From the NCBI GenBank assembly GCA_031424495.1, contig JANPHP010000357.1, positions 34,726-98,725 on the forward strand: DNA of 64,000 nucleotides, in the 5' to 3' direction. This stretch comes from JADKCL01 sp031424495. GTDB lineage: Bacteria > Bacteroidota > Bacteroidia > J057 > JADKCL01. Of the stretch, positions 8,650 to 19,000 are shown in pieces. Under the pieces are notes generated by a model. The model was not told where the DNA came from, searched no databases, and saw nothing but the letters and a program-made list of their open reading frames with translations. Position 1 is the stretch's first letter. Each line of letters begins with the position of its first letter. Position numbers and translations under genes: made by a program.

Positions 8650-9899
8650 AAAAGGCCCACAATCACAATGTCAATTCAGAGATTGCGCTCACGCACCTGA
8701 TCACGCGCAAGCGGCAGATTTTGATGGCGGCGATGGGCGTGACCGTGGGCATCGGCATCTTCATTTTCATGAATTCGCTGATGAAGGGATTTGACCGCTA
8801 CTCGACCGAGTCGCTGTTCAAGACTGCGCCTCACTTACGCATCTACCGCGAGGACGCCATGAGCGCGCCGATCGTGCGCACGGATGCAGGAGACAGTACA
8901 TCTGCCGCTGTGATCCTGAATCCCAAAATCACCAACCGCAGCAAAAAAGTCATCAATCCGCAGGAAGTGATGGCGCGGGTGAAAGCGCTGCCTTACGTGA
9001 CCGCCGTGACGCCCGACGTGGCCGTCAATGTCTTTTACAACAACGGGCAGGCCCAGGTGCCGGGCCGCGTGTCGGGGGTCGACATCCGTGAGGAAGACGC
9101 CATGTTTCACCTCACAGCCAGCATGTTGGAGGGCGACATCAGGGCCATCGCCACCCGCCAAGACGGCATCGCCCTCGGCGAGGGTATCGTCAAAAAACTC
9201 AATGTGCGCGTCGGGGACAATATTACGGTGAGCAGCGCCGTCGGCGTTTCCAAAAACCTCAAGGTCATCGGCATTTTCAAGACAGGTATCACGAGCATCG
9301 ACAAAACCAAGGCCTACGTGAACATCACCATGGCGCAGCAGCTCATGCGCCAAGGCCCGAGTTATATTACGGATATCTTTGTGAACGTAACCGATCCCAA
9401 CAAAGCTAAAAACTACATCGACGAGATCAGGTCTGCGACCGGCTATGACGTCGAGGACTGGGAAACTGCCAATTCATCCGCCATGGCCGCAAACCGCATC
9501 CGCCGCGTGATGGCCTTCAGCATCAGCATGTCCATCCTGCTCGTCGCCGGATTTGGCATCTACAACATCCTGAACATGACCATCATGCAAAAAATGAATG
9601 ATATTGCGATCCTAAAAGCCATGGGATTCTCGGGCTGGGATGTCACCAAAATATTCATGATGCAGGCCCTGCTCATCGGCGTGATCGGCGTCATGATGGG
9701 TTGGGGCCTCGGAGCATTGATTGTGACCTTGCTCGCCAAGGTTTATGTGGGTGGAGATATTGGTTATTTCCCCATCCGGTTTGAGCCCATGTATTTTGGA
9801 TTGGCGACCTTGTTTGGGCTGATCGTGACGAGTTTGGCGGGTTTCTTGCCCGCACGCAAAGCAGCAAAAGTGGACCCCGTAGAAATCTTCAGAAAATGA
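8646..9899 (+). CDS. ABC transporter permease, FtsX/MacB-like
   Basis: 417 residues. A first membrane helix near residues 20-40 (LMAAMGVTVGIGIFIFMNSL) is followed by a large periplasmic MacB_PCD-like domain (about 45-275) and three C-terminal helices of the FtsX core (SISMSILLVAGFGIYNILN; MQALLIGVIGVMMGWGLGAL; FGLATLFGLIVTSLAGFLPA), ending in the typical ARKAAKVDPVEIFRK. This is the MacB/LolE-type four-helix layout without a fused ATPase. The ATPase is the next gene and overlaps by ATGA at 9896-9899. Family members drive mechanotransmission for export of macrolides, peptides or lipoproteins; the adjoining TolC and adaptor favour an exporter rather than Lol lipoprotein release. Confidence 0.92.
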   Translation: MKKAHNHNVNSEIALTHLITRKRQILMAAMGVTVGIGIFIFMNSLMKGFDRYSTESLFKTAPHLRIYREDAMSAPIVRTDAGDSTSAAVILNPKITNRSKKVINPQEVMARVKALPYVTAVTPDVAVNVFYNNGQAQVPGRVSGVDIREEDAMFHLTASMLEGDIRAIATRQDGIALGEGIVKKLNVRVGDNITVSSAVGVSKNLKVIGIFKTGITSIDKTKAYVNITMAQQLMRQGPSYITDIFVNVTDPNKAKNYIDEIRSATGYDVEDWETANSSAMAANRIRRVMAFSISMSILLVAGFGIYNILNMTIMQKMNDIAILKAMGFSGWDVTKIFMMQALLIGVIGVMMGWGLGALIVTLLAKVYVGGDIGYFPIRFEPMYFGLATLFGLIVTSLAGFLPARKAAKVDPVEIFRK

Positions 9900-10588
9900 T
9901 CACACGCGAAAATATTTTGGAGACCAAGGGCATCGGCAAATATTTTACCGACCCTGTCAAGACCAAAGTCCTCGACGACGTCGCTTTTGAAGTCAAGCGC
10001 GGCGAATTCCTCACCCTCGTCGGCAAGTCGGGCTGCGGCAAATCGACATTGCTCTACATCCTGAGCACCATGGACCGCGATTATGAGGGGCAGCTCCGCA
10101 TCGATGGCGAATTGCTGACGGGCAAATCAGTCGATCGCTTGGCCGAGGTGCGCAATGAAAAAATTGGTTTTGTATTTCAATTCCACTACCTCTTGCCGGA
10201 GTTTAGTTGCTTGAAAAATGTCATGATTCCGGCCTTGAAACTGGGCAAATATTCGCGCAAGGAAATCGAAGCGCGCGCCTACCAAAAGCTGGAAATATTA
10301 GGCATCCAAGACCAGGCGCTCAAGCAAGCGAGCAAGCTCTCAGGCGGGCAGCAGCAGCGCGTCGCCCTCGCGCGTGCACTCATCAACGATCCCCTGATCA
10401 TCATGGGCGACGAGCCCACCGGCAACCTCGACAGCAAAAACACCGCCATCGTCTTTGACATCTTCAAAGAGCTGTCCAGCGTCTACAATCAGACCATCAT
10501 CGCCGTGACCCACGACAACGACTTCGCGCAGCAAAGCGACCGCACCATCGAGATGGCCGATGGGCGGATTGTGTCGCATGGGCGGTGA
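9896..10588 (+). CDS. ABC transporter ATP-binding protein, MacB/LolD type
   Basis: 230 residues with all ATPase motifs: Walker A GKSGCGKST (near 43), Q-loop VFQFHYLLPEFS, signature LSGGQQQRVALARAL, Walker B LIIMGDEPTGNLD, and the H-loop in IIAVTHD. GNLDSKN after Walker B is typical of the LolD/MacB/FtsE subgroup. It powers the permease encoded just upstream, with which it overlaps by four bases. It is the last gene of the 6173-10588 efflux operon; the next gene downstream is on the other strand. Confidence 0.94.
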   Translation: MITRENILETKGIGKYFTDPVKTKVLDDVAFEVKRGEFLTLVGKSGCGKSTLLYILSTMDRDYEGQLRIDGELLTGKSVDRLAEVRNEKIGFVFQFHYLLPEFSCLKNVMIPALKLGKYSRKEIEARAYQKLEILGIQDQALKQASKLSGGQQQRVALARALINDPLIIMGDEPTGNLDSKNTAIVFDIFKELSSVYNQTIIAVTHDNDFAQQSDRTIEMADGRIVSHGR

Positions 10589-10740
10589 GGGGTTTACCGT
10601 TCGGGGCGAGTGGAGAAGACGGTTGGGGTTTGCGTTGGCGGTACCATTATCCCCCCCCGATTTGTTAGGCACGTAAATGATTTTCCATAAACTCCACCTC
10701 AAGGCTACGACGATCTCGCAAAACGATGATTCTCGGGACT

Positions 10741-12633
10741 CTATTCCCCATCCCTAAACCGCATCAAACCCAGACTACTCACAATCACCACAAGCGTGAC
10801 GCCCACATCGGCTGCAATCGCAAAGACCAAGTTGCTGTAGCCCGCCACGGCTAGGGCCACAAACAAAGCCTTGACCAGAATGGCCCCGGCAGTGTTGATC
10901 TTGATGCGCTTCAAGGTCGCCCTGCCCAATCTCACCAGAAATGGGATCAAGGAGAGTTTGTCGTTCATCAAGGCAATGTTGGCGGTTTCGATGGCCGTGT
11001 CGCTTCCCGCAGCGCCCATGGCGATGCCCAAGGTCGCTTGTGCCAATGCAGGTGCGTCATTGATGCCGTCTCCCACCATCGCGACACTGGGATATTGCGC
11101 CAACAATTCTTGGATGCGCGCTGCCTTGTCTTCTGGCAGCAGGTTGCCAAATACTTTATCGATGCCCACCTGCTCCGCGACGTAATCGGCCGATTTTTGG
11201 CGGTCGCCCGTGAGCATCACCGGCTCGATGCCGAGCGCCTCCAACTGCCGCAATGCAGCAGCACTGTCGGGTTTGATCTCGTCCATGAGTGCGATGATGC
11301 CCGCGACGCCATCGCCAAAACTCACGACGACGCAGGTCTTGCCCTGGGCAGACAGGCGCTCCACAATTTGCTCGGCCTCTTTGGAATAAGGTTGATGCTC
11401 GTGGATGAAGGAAAGTTTGCCCACAAAAATCGTTTCATCCTCACAGACGAGACACTTTGCGATGGCTCCCTTTCCCATCATGCTCCTGAAACCTGCTGCC
11501 GCGTGCGGCTCAAAGCCCTCCTTTTTGGATGCGTCCACGATGGCTTGCGCCAATGGGTGCTCAGAAAAGACTTCCGCACCCGCCGAGCAAGCCAACAATT
11601 CTTCACGGCTGATACCGTTGAGGGGGATCACGTCTGAGACCACAGGCGTGCCAAAGGTGATGGTGCGCGTCTTGTCGAGCGCAATGGCCTTGACATGGGC
11701 CAATGCCTCGATGTATTTGCCGCCTTTGACCAAGGCTCCCCTTGCCGAGGCATTGCCGATTGCGGCATAAATCGCCACCGGCGTGGAGATCACCAAGGCA
11801 CATGGGCAAGCAATCACCAGCAAAGTAATCGCCTGTTGCAGCCATTGGTGCACATCCAAGCCCAAGATCAGCACTGGAATCAAAAACACCAACACCGCCA
11901 TGGCGATCATGGCCGGCGTATAACATTTGGAAAATTGCTGGATGAATTTCTGTGTTGCTGACTTGTTGGCAGACGCTTCAAATGTGAGCCGCACGATCTT
12001 GGAAAAGGTCGTGTCGGCAGAGAGTTTGGTGGTTTCGACCTCGATGAAGCCATTTTTATTGAGCGTTCCCGCAAATACCGTGTCGCCGGGATGCCTGTCT
12101 TTGGCGATGGGTTCGCCGGTGATGGCGGCCTCGTCGATATTGGTCTCGCCCATCACGATCTTGCCATCCATCGGGATCATCTCGCCCGGCTTCACTTGGA
12201 TGACGGTGCCGATTTGGATCTTGTCGATGGACACCGATGCGCCTGTGGCTTTGAGGATAGCCACCTTGGGTGCCTTTTTCACCAATTCATCCAAGGCCGA
12301 CTTGCTGTTTTCGATGCCGATGTCCTCTAGGCGTTCGCCCAAGACATACAAGACCACAACGACAGCGGCCTCTGGGTATTCACCGAGGTAAAATGCACCT
12401 ACAACAGCAATGGTCATGAGCAAATTGATGCTGCTGAATTTGAACCTCACAAGAGCCTTGAGCCCCTCCCACAGCACCCCATAACCGATACCAAGGATAA
12501 AGGCAGCAAAAATGAATGGCGCAAAGGACATGGGAATATGGATCCCGACGAGCGACAAGATCTCCAATGTGAGCACCGTCACGATGCTCCCCAGCAGGAA
12601 GATGAATTTTTTGTCTCGGAAGGGGATTTTCAT
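10741..12633 (-). CDS. P1B-type heavy-metal ATPase (Zn/Cd/Co class) with DKTRT phosphorylation motif
   Basis: 630 residues from the ATG at 12633, where the first membrane helix follows at once; the frame opens 9 codons earlier but those residues are polar. There is no N-terminal HMA metal-binding domain. Seen: actuator TGEP (172-175), CPC in the metal-binding helix (276-278), catalytic Asp320, HP locus SEHPLAQ, and hinge VGDGINDAPAL. A Lys in the penultimate helix and a DVG in the last fit the P1B-2 zinc/cadmium/lead group. The P-loop reads DKTRTIT instead of the usual DKTGT, read directly from the codons at 11662-11676. It should export metal from the cytosol. It stands alone, with no regulator next to it. 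Metal choice is inference. Confidence 0.9.
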   Translation of the reverse strand: MKIPFRDKKFIFLLGSIVTVLTLEILSLVGIHIPMSFAPFIFAAFILGIGYGVLWEGLKALVRFKFSSINLLMTIAVVGAFYLGEYPEAAVVVVLYVLGERLEDIGIENSKSALDELVKKAPKVAILKATGASVSIDKIQIGTVIQVKPGEMIPMDGKIVMGETNIDEAAITGEPIAKDRHPGDTVFAGTLNKNGFIEVETTKLSADTTFSKIVRLTFEASANKSATQKFIQQFSKCYTPAMIAMAVLVFLIPVLILGLDVHQWLQQAITLLVIACPCALVISTPVAIYAAIGNASARGALVKGGKYIEALAHVKAIALDKTRTITFGTPVVSDVIPLNGISREELLACSAGAEVFSEHPLAQAIVDASKKEGFEPHAAAGFRSMMGKGAIAKCLVCEDETIFVGKLSFIHEHQPYSKEAEQIVERLSAQGKTCVVVSFGDGVAGIIALMDEIKPDSAAALRQLEALGIEPVMLTGDRQKSADYVAEQVGIDKVFGNLLPEDKAARIQELLAQYPSVAMVGDGINDAPALAQATLGIAMGAAGSDTAIETANIALMNDKLSLIPFLVRLGRATLKRIKINTAGAILVKALFVALAVAGYSNLVFAIAADVGVTLVVIVSSLGLMRFRDGE

Positions 12634-12806
12634 ATATCCCGAAGATAGGCTGTTGCGCAACCGGAAACAATGCAGGCAAAGCCGATGTAGGAAGTTTGCA
12701 ACAATCGGGAAGCATTAAAAGCGCACAGGTTTTCACCGGGAGCCAAATTTAAAATGCTTGTCCGTTGCGAACTACTGCTTATATCCGATCATCCCGATAA
12801 GCACTT

Positions 12807-14240
12807 TCATTTCACCAACAATTTACCCGTTCCTCCATGCCCATCCGCAGACTTCAACGCAAAGAAGTACATGCCCGGTGGGAGTTCCCCGCGCTCGATC
12901 GTGATGTGATCACCTGCGATATTCTTGATATTGCGGACAAGCTGCCCTGTCATGTTTGTAACCGTAAGGTCGTAACGGAGGCCACGGGCGTTCGCGAATT
13001 GCAGGGTGGTGAATTCGGTAAACGGGTTGGGGTAAATTTTGAATAGCAACGCATTTGGCTGAGGTTCCGGAATCTCTACCAACGGAATTGCACACGGCGT
13101 GACCGAGTCGGTTTGCTTGACATAGCAGGTGAGTATGCGCTCCACATCCGCGTTGCCATACCAACCCTCCAGCGTTTCTCCCAAGCCTATCGTATAGTGT
13201 TGCGCATTTCCACCATCTACGGCCCAATTTAAAGTCTTATTGCAGGTGTCCAATGCATAACGGGTAAACGCAAACGTTTCTCGGTCATGAAAATTGGTGG
13301 ATGTATATTCCTGTCGAAGGAGCGTACCGCCATATTGATCCATGGTTCCCAATTCGAGAAATCGCTGTGTGGCACGACGAAACATCCAAGTTATCGTATC
13401 GGTCGCAAGCACAGTATCAAATAGAATCCAATTGGGATGCGCGCCTCTTTGTCGCTGGGATCTTGCAGCGGAGTACCCGACTGAATCTCCATTCGGGAAA
13501 TCTTGCCTGCTCAGCACTTCAAACCCATCGTGATATTCCGTCCAATAAGATGCACCCGTGAGAATGGCCCCTTGAAAAAATCCAAACTGATCGCCGACCT
13601 CGAAATCATAAAATGCCAAGTAGCTTGGTTTTGAGGGCAAACTTCTTTGCTGATAGACGGTGATGGGAGCTCCTGACCAATATGCATTCAGATTGTGGAT
13701 TGTGAGAACGCCATAATTTTTCGAAATACGCAATTCCTGCCCATCACTTATGGAAATCGTGATGACAGAATCAGTCGTTCCATAAAAGGATTCCAAGGTT
13801 CTGGACGAGATCATCGCTGTCAAAGATGAATCAGAAAGAAAGTTCCAATTGCTCATGATTGGAACCTGGGTATGAATGAAAATGGTATCGCCCGTCTCAG
13901 CAATGAATTGGAATTGTCCATTCCCTTTCTCCAGCATTTTTGTGCCGAGCAAATTTTCATTTCCGTAAGAATAAGCCGGACCCTGCATTGCGGGGTACCC
14001 ACAGTTGTTGCCGGGAAAGGAATCTGATACAGCGACAACAATCTTGTTGAACCAAAATGCTGAGTCAGTGCCTACTTCAGTCGCGGAGTCAACCTTGATG
14101 GAGTAGAATCCAGAAGGTGAATCAAACCGATACATATTTCCAGTTGAGAACGGCCTATAACTTTGGCCAAATGCCACATAGGGTATGCCGATGGTCAAAA
14201 GGAAAAGAAACGCCAGGAAAGGAGAAATCCTTTTCATCAT
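12807..14240 (-). CDS. T9SS type A sorting domain-containing secreted protein
   Basis: 477 residues from ATG ATG at 14240/14237. The frame opens 31 codons earlier, but the signal peptide (MMKRISPFLAFLFLLTIG, to AFGQ) begins here. The central part is Tyr/Trp/Phe-rich, beta-rich and unrecognised. The last 80 or so residues are a typical T9SS CTD: FKIYPNPFTEFTTLQF, YDLTVTNMTGQLVRNI, LPPGMYFFAL and a final GTGKLLVK. The protein should be exported across the outer membrane by the type IX system and attached or released. No enzymatic domain was recognised. It lies between the metal ATPase and a propeller lipoprotein on the same strand, with gaps too wide to claim an operon. Confidence 0.85.
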   Translation of the reverse strand: MMKRISPFLAFLFLLTIGIPYVAFGQSYRPFSTGNMYRFDSPSGFYSIKVDSATEVGTDSAFWFNKIVVAVSDSFPGNNCGYPAMQGPAYSYGNENLLGTKMLEKGNGQFQFIAETGDTIFIHTQVPIMSNWNFLSDSSLTAMISSRTLESFYGTTDSVITISISDGQELRISKNYGVLTIHNLNAYWSGAPITVYQQRSLPSKPSYLAFYDFEVGDQFGFFQGAILTGASYWTEYHDGFEVLSRQDFPNGDSVGYSAARSQRQRGAHPNWILFDTVLATDTITWMFRRATQRFLELGTMDQYGGTLLRQEYTSTNFHDRETFAFTRYALDTCNKTLNWAVDGGNAQHYTIGLGETLEGWYGNADVERILTCYVKQTDSVTPCAIPLVEIPEPQPNALLFKIYPNPFTEFTTLQFANARGLRYDLTVTNMTGQLVRNIKNIAGDHITIERGELPPGMYFFALKSADGHGGTGKLLVK

Positions 14241-14570
14241 GCTAAATTTATCATTGTTTGAATTTTTTACTACGAAGTCAACGTAGTCAAGATTTTCTTT
14301 TTTCGGTTTTGAGATCGAAATGATGTCGCTCATGGTCGTGTTGTTTTAGAAATGTTCCTTATTCTTGAATCAATGTAGTTCCTTTTTCCAACAAGTTAAG
14401 CAACCGGATCACAAGATTCAAGAAGCATGCGTTTTTTGTCGTTTGAAAGACGATTTGCCTCGCCGCTAATGCTAAACCAGCCCTGAGGCTAGCCTCCAGT
14501 TACTTGCAATGGTGTGCAGGTACAAGAAGTTGTCGAACCCTTGATTTTGAACACTTTCGTCCGATCCAGA
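14241..14570. other. Intergenic stretch, nothing recognised
   Basis: 330 bases between two minus-strand genes, AT-rich near the start of the T9SS gene. I saw no convincing hairpin, repeat or gene. Confidence 0.4.
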
Positions 14571-15671
14571 CTACTGCTGATACTCCGAATAAGTCTCAAA
14601 TGTCTTCCCATCGTAGAGGTAGAGACCTGTTTCTCTCGTACCCACCCAAAGATTTCCAGCTTTATCTTCCAAAATTGACCAGACATCCTGATTGATTAGT
14701 CCATCTTTTTTTGTAAAACGAGTGAAAGATTTTCCATCGTAACGGAAAAGACCACCACCACCAAACCAAATGTTTCCCTTTTTGTCTTCGATAATTCGGG
14801 TAACATTGTTGGATAAGCCATCTCTTTTTGAAAAACTTGTAAATGATGTCCCATCATACCGGTAGGCTCCACCCCAATTGCTGAACCAAATATTCCCGTT
14901 TTTGTCTTGCACTTGAGGCCATGCCCAACGATGAGCTTTTGGCTTTGGCCCATCTTGAAATAATACATCTAGTTTAAGGTTGGTTACGGATTTTCCATCG
15001 TAACGGTACACACCTTCGTTCGTTCGACCCCCAAACCATAAGTTGCCTGCTTTATCTTCAAAAATACATTCCACTTTATCATTAGTGCTCATACCGCCAT
15101 TTGCGGCCTCATCGATGATAAACAGCGTAAAGGATTTGCCATCGTAGGTATAAACGCCATCGATCGTTACGAACCATAGTTTTCCTGCTTGGTCTTGCAA
15201 GATATCAAACACACTATGCGTTTGGTAAAGCGCATTTGTATTCGGTGGCAGGTTTTTGGGTAGCTGAATTTGAATTTCGGTAAATGCTTTACCGTCATAA
15301 ACACATAGTCCATTCTTCGTACCGATCCAAAGTTTACCCTCTTTGTCTTCCAAGATGTGATTGACAGAATTACTGTTTAATCCATCAGCTTTCAAAAATT
15401 GGTTAAATGATTTTCCGTCATACTTATAAAGGCCATTTTCGGTGGTGCCAAACCAAAGGTTACCGGCTTTGTCCTGCAGGCTACAATTAACATTGCCATA
15501 CCGGGGGTCACCGATGGTTTTGATCAGTTTTGGATGTGCAGCAGGTATTGTATTTGATTCGCTTATTTTTTTATTTGGCAAATCCTCTTTAACGGGTCCC
15601 TTGCAGGCAGTCGCCAAGAGTAGTACTGTCAGGAAAGTAAAAACTGGAATTTGAGAGGATATTTTTTTCAT
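14571..15671 (-). CDS. Stand-alone seven-bladed Reg_prop propeller lipoprotein
   Basis: 366 residues from the ATG at 15671; the frame extends 58 codons upstream but the lipoprotein signal (LTVLLLATAC-KGP, Cys23) starts here. The rest is seven two-component-regulator propeller repeats. Each has a DKxGNLWFGT-type strand followed by a GLYxYDGKSF-type strand, for example near residues 75, 118, 172, 222, 272, 312 and 355. Seven blades make one closed propeller. In most Bacteroidota such repeats form the sensor half of a hybrid kinase; here no transmembrane, Y_Y_Y or kinase domain follows. It could be a surface or periplasmic ligand-binding lipoprotein, or the relic of a sensor. No partner gene is adjacent. 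Confidence 0.85.
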   Translation of the reverse strand: MKKISSQIPVFTFLTVLLLATACKGPVKEDLPNKKISESNTIPAAHPKLIKTIGDPRYGNVNCSLQDKAGNLWFGTTENGLYKYDGKSFNQFLKADGLNSNSVNHILEDKEGKLWIGTKNGLCVYDGKAFTEIQIQLPKNLPPNTNALYQTHSVFDILQDQAGKLWFVTIDGVYTYDGKSFTLFIIDEAANGGMSTNDKVECIFEDKAGNLWFGGRTNEGVYRYDGKSVTNLKLDVLFQDGPKPKAHRWAWPQVQDKNGNIWFSNWGGAYRYDGTSFTSFSKRDGLSNNVTRIIEDKKGNIWFGGGGLFRYDGKSFTRFTKKDGLINQDVWSILEDKAGNLWVGTRETGLYLYDGKTFETYSEYQQ

Positions 15672-16070
15672 TTTGCAAATTGTCTTTGAGTTTTTATCTA
15701 TTTGTCGCTTTGGGGGTCGCTCTACAATGACCGCAAACCATGATATAAACGAAGTTCTTTTTTCCGAAAAGTTCTGCAATCTACTCACGCGATTCACGAA
15801 ACATTCGTTAATTATCCTTAACCACGAGTTGTATGCTACGCTCACAGTTGCGCGACCCCGCGAAGACTCAATACCCTTTTGCGATCGCTTTCATAACAGT
15901 AGTACGCCGCCTACGGCCTCTGGAAGTTGGGCTATCAGACCCAGGCCGCATTGGGGTTCAATCAGCCCCCCTTATGTTAATGAAATTTAATCCCCGCTTG
16001 CCACAAATAATGCCCTCCTTTGCATTTTCCAGCAGCAAACACTGCTGCCTTTGAACATCAATTTGGTCGA
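15672..16070. other. Intergenic region between divergent genes
   Basis: 399 bases between the propeller lipoprotein (minus) and the large T9SS protein (plus). It should carry both promoters, but no unambiguous promoter, hairpin or conserved small gene was recognised. The open frames across it are not supported. Confidence 0.4.
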
Positions 16071-19000
16071 ATGTATCCTGCTTCACGCCCTGCTTCCTTG
16101 CTTGCTTTTGCACATCCTACCCTCCGCCTCACCCTCTTCATGCTGCTTTTCCTCGGCGGATCGCTGCTGATGGCCCAAGCGCCGACTTTGGGCGCTTATC
16201 CCAATACCTCAGTTTTTGCTGGCAAAAACACGACCCTTACGCCCAGTGCGGCACCGACCAATGCGACCTATAGCATCGCAACGACCAACACCCGCTTCAC
16301 GGGTTTGCTCACCGTGGACCCGACCACCGGCGTGGTCTCGGTCACCGATGCCCTGCAAGCGGGCGTCTATCCCGTCACCGTGAAGGCGATGAATGGCACC
16401 CTCTCCACAACCGCGACATTCACCCTCACCGTCACACCCCCCGCCTGCAGCCAAGGCACATTTGCAGGGCCGACCAACGTCGCCACCGGCAATTATCCCA
16501 ACGCCATGGCCATCGGGGATTTTAACCGCGACGGCATCCAAGACATCGTCGCCACCAACTACAACCAGAGTTCGGTGGCTGTCAAGCTGGGCAATGGCAC
16601 AGGGAATTTTGGCGGCGCGACCGTCATTCCTGTAGGCGCCGAGCCGACCGCCATCGCCGTCGGTGACTTCAATGGCGACGGCAAGCAAGACTTTGTGAGC
16701 GTGAGCATCGCCGACAATACCGTCTCGGTGCGTCTGGGCGATGGCCTGGGCGGATTCACGGGCATCACCGACTTGGCACTCGGCGGCGGCATGCAGCCGA
16801 CTGGCGTCGCCGTCGGGGACTTCAACGAAGACGGATTTGCAGACATTGCGGGGACCGATGGCTTGAATGACCAAGCCTTCATTCGTTTGGGCGACGGTTT
16901 GGGCGGCTTCACCGCAGCTGCCAACGTGAGCGTGGATTTCACGCCGAGCGGCATCGTCGTGGCCGACTTCAACGAAGATGGGCACCAAGACATTGCCACG
17001 GCAAACTTTGGTTCGACCACTGTTTCGATCCGTTTGGGCAATGGGCTAGGCGGATTTACGGGCACGCTCGACGCTTTTGCGGGCTCGCAAGGGCCACAAG
17101 CCATGGCGATTGGCGACTTCAACGAAGACGGCCACCAAGATTTTGTCGCTACCAACGACGCCGCCAACAAGGCCACCATTCGTTTGGGTGACGGCTTGGG
17201 CGGTTTTGTGGGCACTACGAATGTATTCATCAACTTCACACCCAACGGCGTTGCCGTCGGCGATTTTAATGGCGATGGCCACCAAGACTTCATCACCGCC
17301 AATGCCGGCTCCAGCAATGCAGCCCTGCGTCTGGGAGATGGCGCGGGCAATTTTGTCAATGGCGGCAACCTCGCAACAGGGGGCGGACCATTTACCGTAC
17401 TCGTGGGGAATTTCAACAGCGACGACGTGCAGGATGTAGCAATCAGCAGCGGCACGGCGGGCAATCTCTCCATCTACCTGGGTGCGGGCAATGAAATCGA
17501 TGTGCAGGGCAATGCCATCGGCATCGCCGATGGGGATCTCACCCCATCCCTGACGGACTTCACCGATTTTGGCAGCGTGGGCGTGGGCAGTCCCATTGCC
17601 CGCACATTTACGATCAGGAACTTTGGCACCGATGCCCTCAACTTGGGAAATGGCGCCATCACCTTGTCTGGGCCGGATGCAGCTATGTTTGCGCTGAGTG
17701 GGATTACCTTGCCAGCAACTTTGGCCGGTGGGGCATCAACCACCTTCACCCTCACATTTACCCCGACCGTTGCGGGCATTAAATCGGCAACATTGACCAT
17801 CGCCAACGACGACTGCAACGAGGCCGTGTATGATTTTGCCATCCAAGGTACTGGATCTGCCTGCACCGCTGCGGTGTTTTCGGTCTGCCCATCGGCCATC
17901 AACACCACAAACGACCCCGGCACCTGCGCTGCGGTGGTCAACTACACCGCTACCGAAACTGGCACCGCCCCCGTTGCGCTGACATACACCATCACCGGCG
18001 CTACAACCCTCTCGGGCAGCGGCACAGGTTCGGGCGCTACATTCAACGTCGGCACCAGCAATGTCAGCATCACCGCGACCAATGCTTGCGGTTCTGCCAC
18101 TTGCGCATTCACCATCACCATCGCCGACAACCAATTGCCCACCGCCACCTGCCAGAATGTGACCCTCACGCTGGATGGCAGCGGCAACGCCACACTCAAC
18201 GCCAGCGCCGTCAACAATGGCAGCACCGACAATTGCACCCTCGCAACGGTGACTGTTGCCCCATCGGCATTCAACTGCACCAACGTCGGTTCACCTGTGC
18301 CGCCCTCGATCTGGATCAACGAAATCCACTACGACAACCTGGCCACCGATGTCGGCGAATTCATCGAATTGGCTGGAACGGCGGGCATCAACCTCGCGAA
18401 CTATGCCATCGTGCGTTACAATGGTTCCGTGCCAGGAGCGGCCGTCATTTACACCACGCCCGCCCAAACCACCGTGCTCACGGGCACCATCCCCAACCAG
18501 AGCAATGGTTATGGCACCTTTGCAGTATTTTTCCCCCAGGACGGACTGCAAAATGGTACGAGCGACGGTTTTGCCCTCGTCAATACCGTCACCAACACTG
18601 TCGTGCAGCTGCTGAGCTATGAAGGTGTGTTTACAGCTGGACCGGGTCAAGGCCTGGCTTCTGGCATGGTTTCGACCAATCTGCCCGTGTCTGAGCCTGG
18701 CTCGATCACGGGTGGCAGCATCCGCCTCGCGGGAACTGGCAATACATACAGTAGCTTTGCTTGGCAAGTGCAAGCGGCCCCCGCGAGTCCGGGTGCCATC
18801 AATGCCGGGCAAGTCATGAGCCCCGCAGGCGGCGCAGTGGCTACCCTGACCGTGACCGACGCAAGTGCGAATACCGCCACTTGCACCGCACAGATCACCA
18901 TACTCGACAGCCAAGTGCCTGTCATCGTCTGCCCAGCCAACATTACAGTGAGCGCCGCGATAGCCGCTTGCAGCGAGGTGGTCACCTATACAGCGCCCGT

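Noticed and set aside
8646..10588. LolCDE lipoprotein-release system
   Set aside because: Only one permease gene is present, and TolC and adaptor genes precede it, which fits a MacAB-like exporter better.
15673..15990. Plus-strand open frame before the giant T9SS gene
   Set aside because: No recognisable features; lies in the divergent promoter region.
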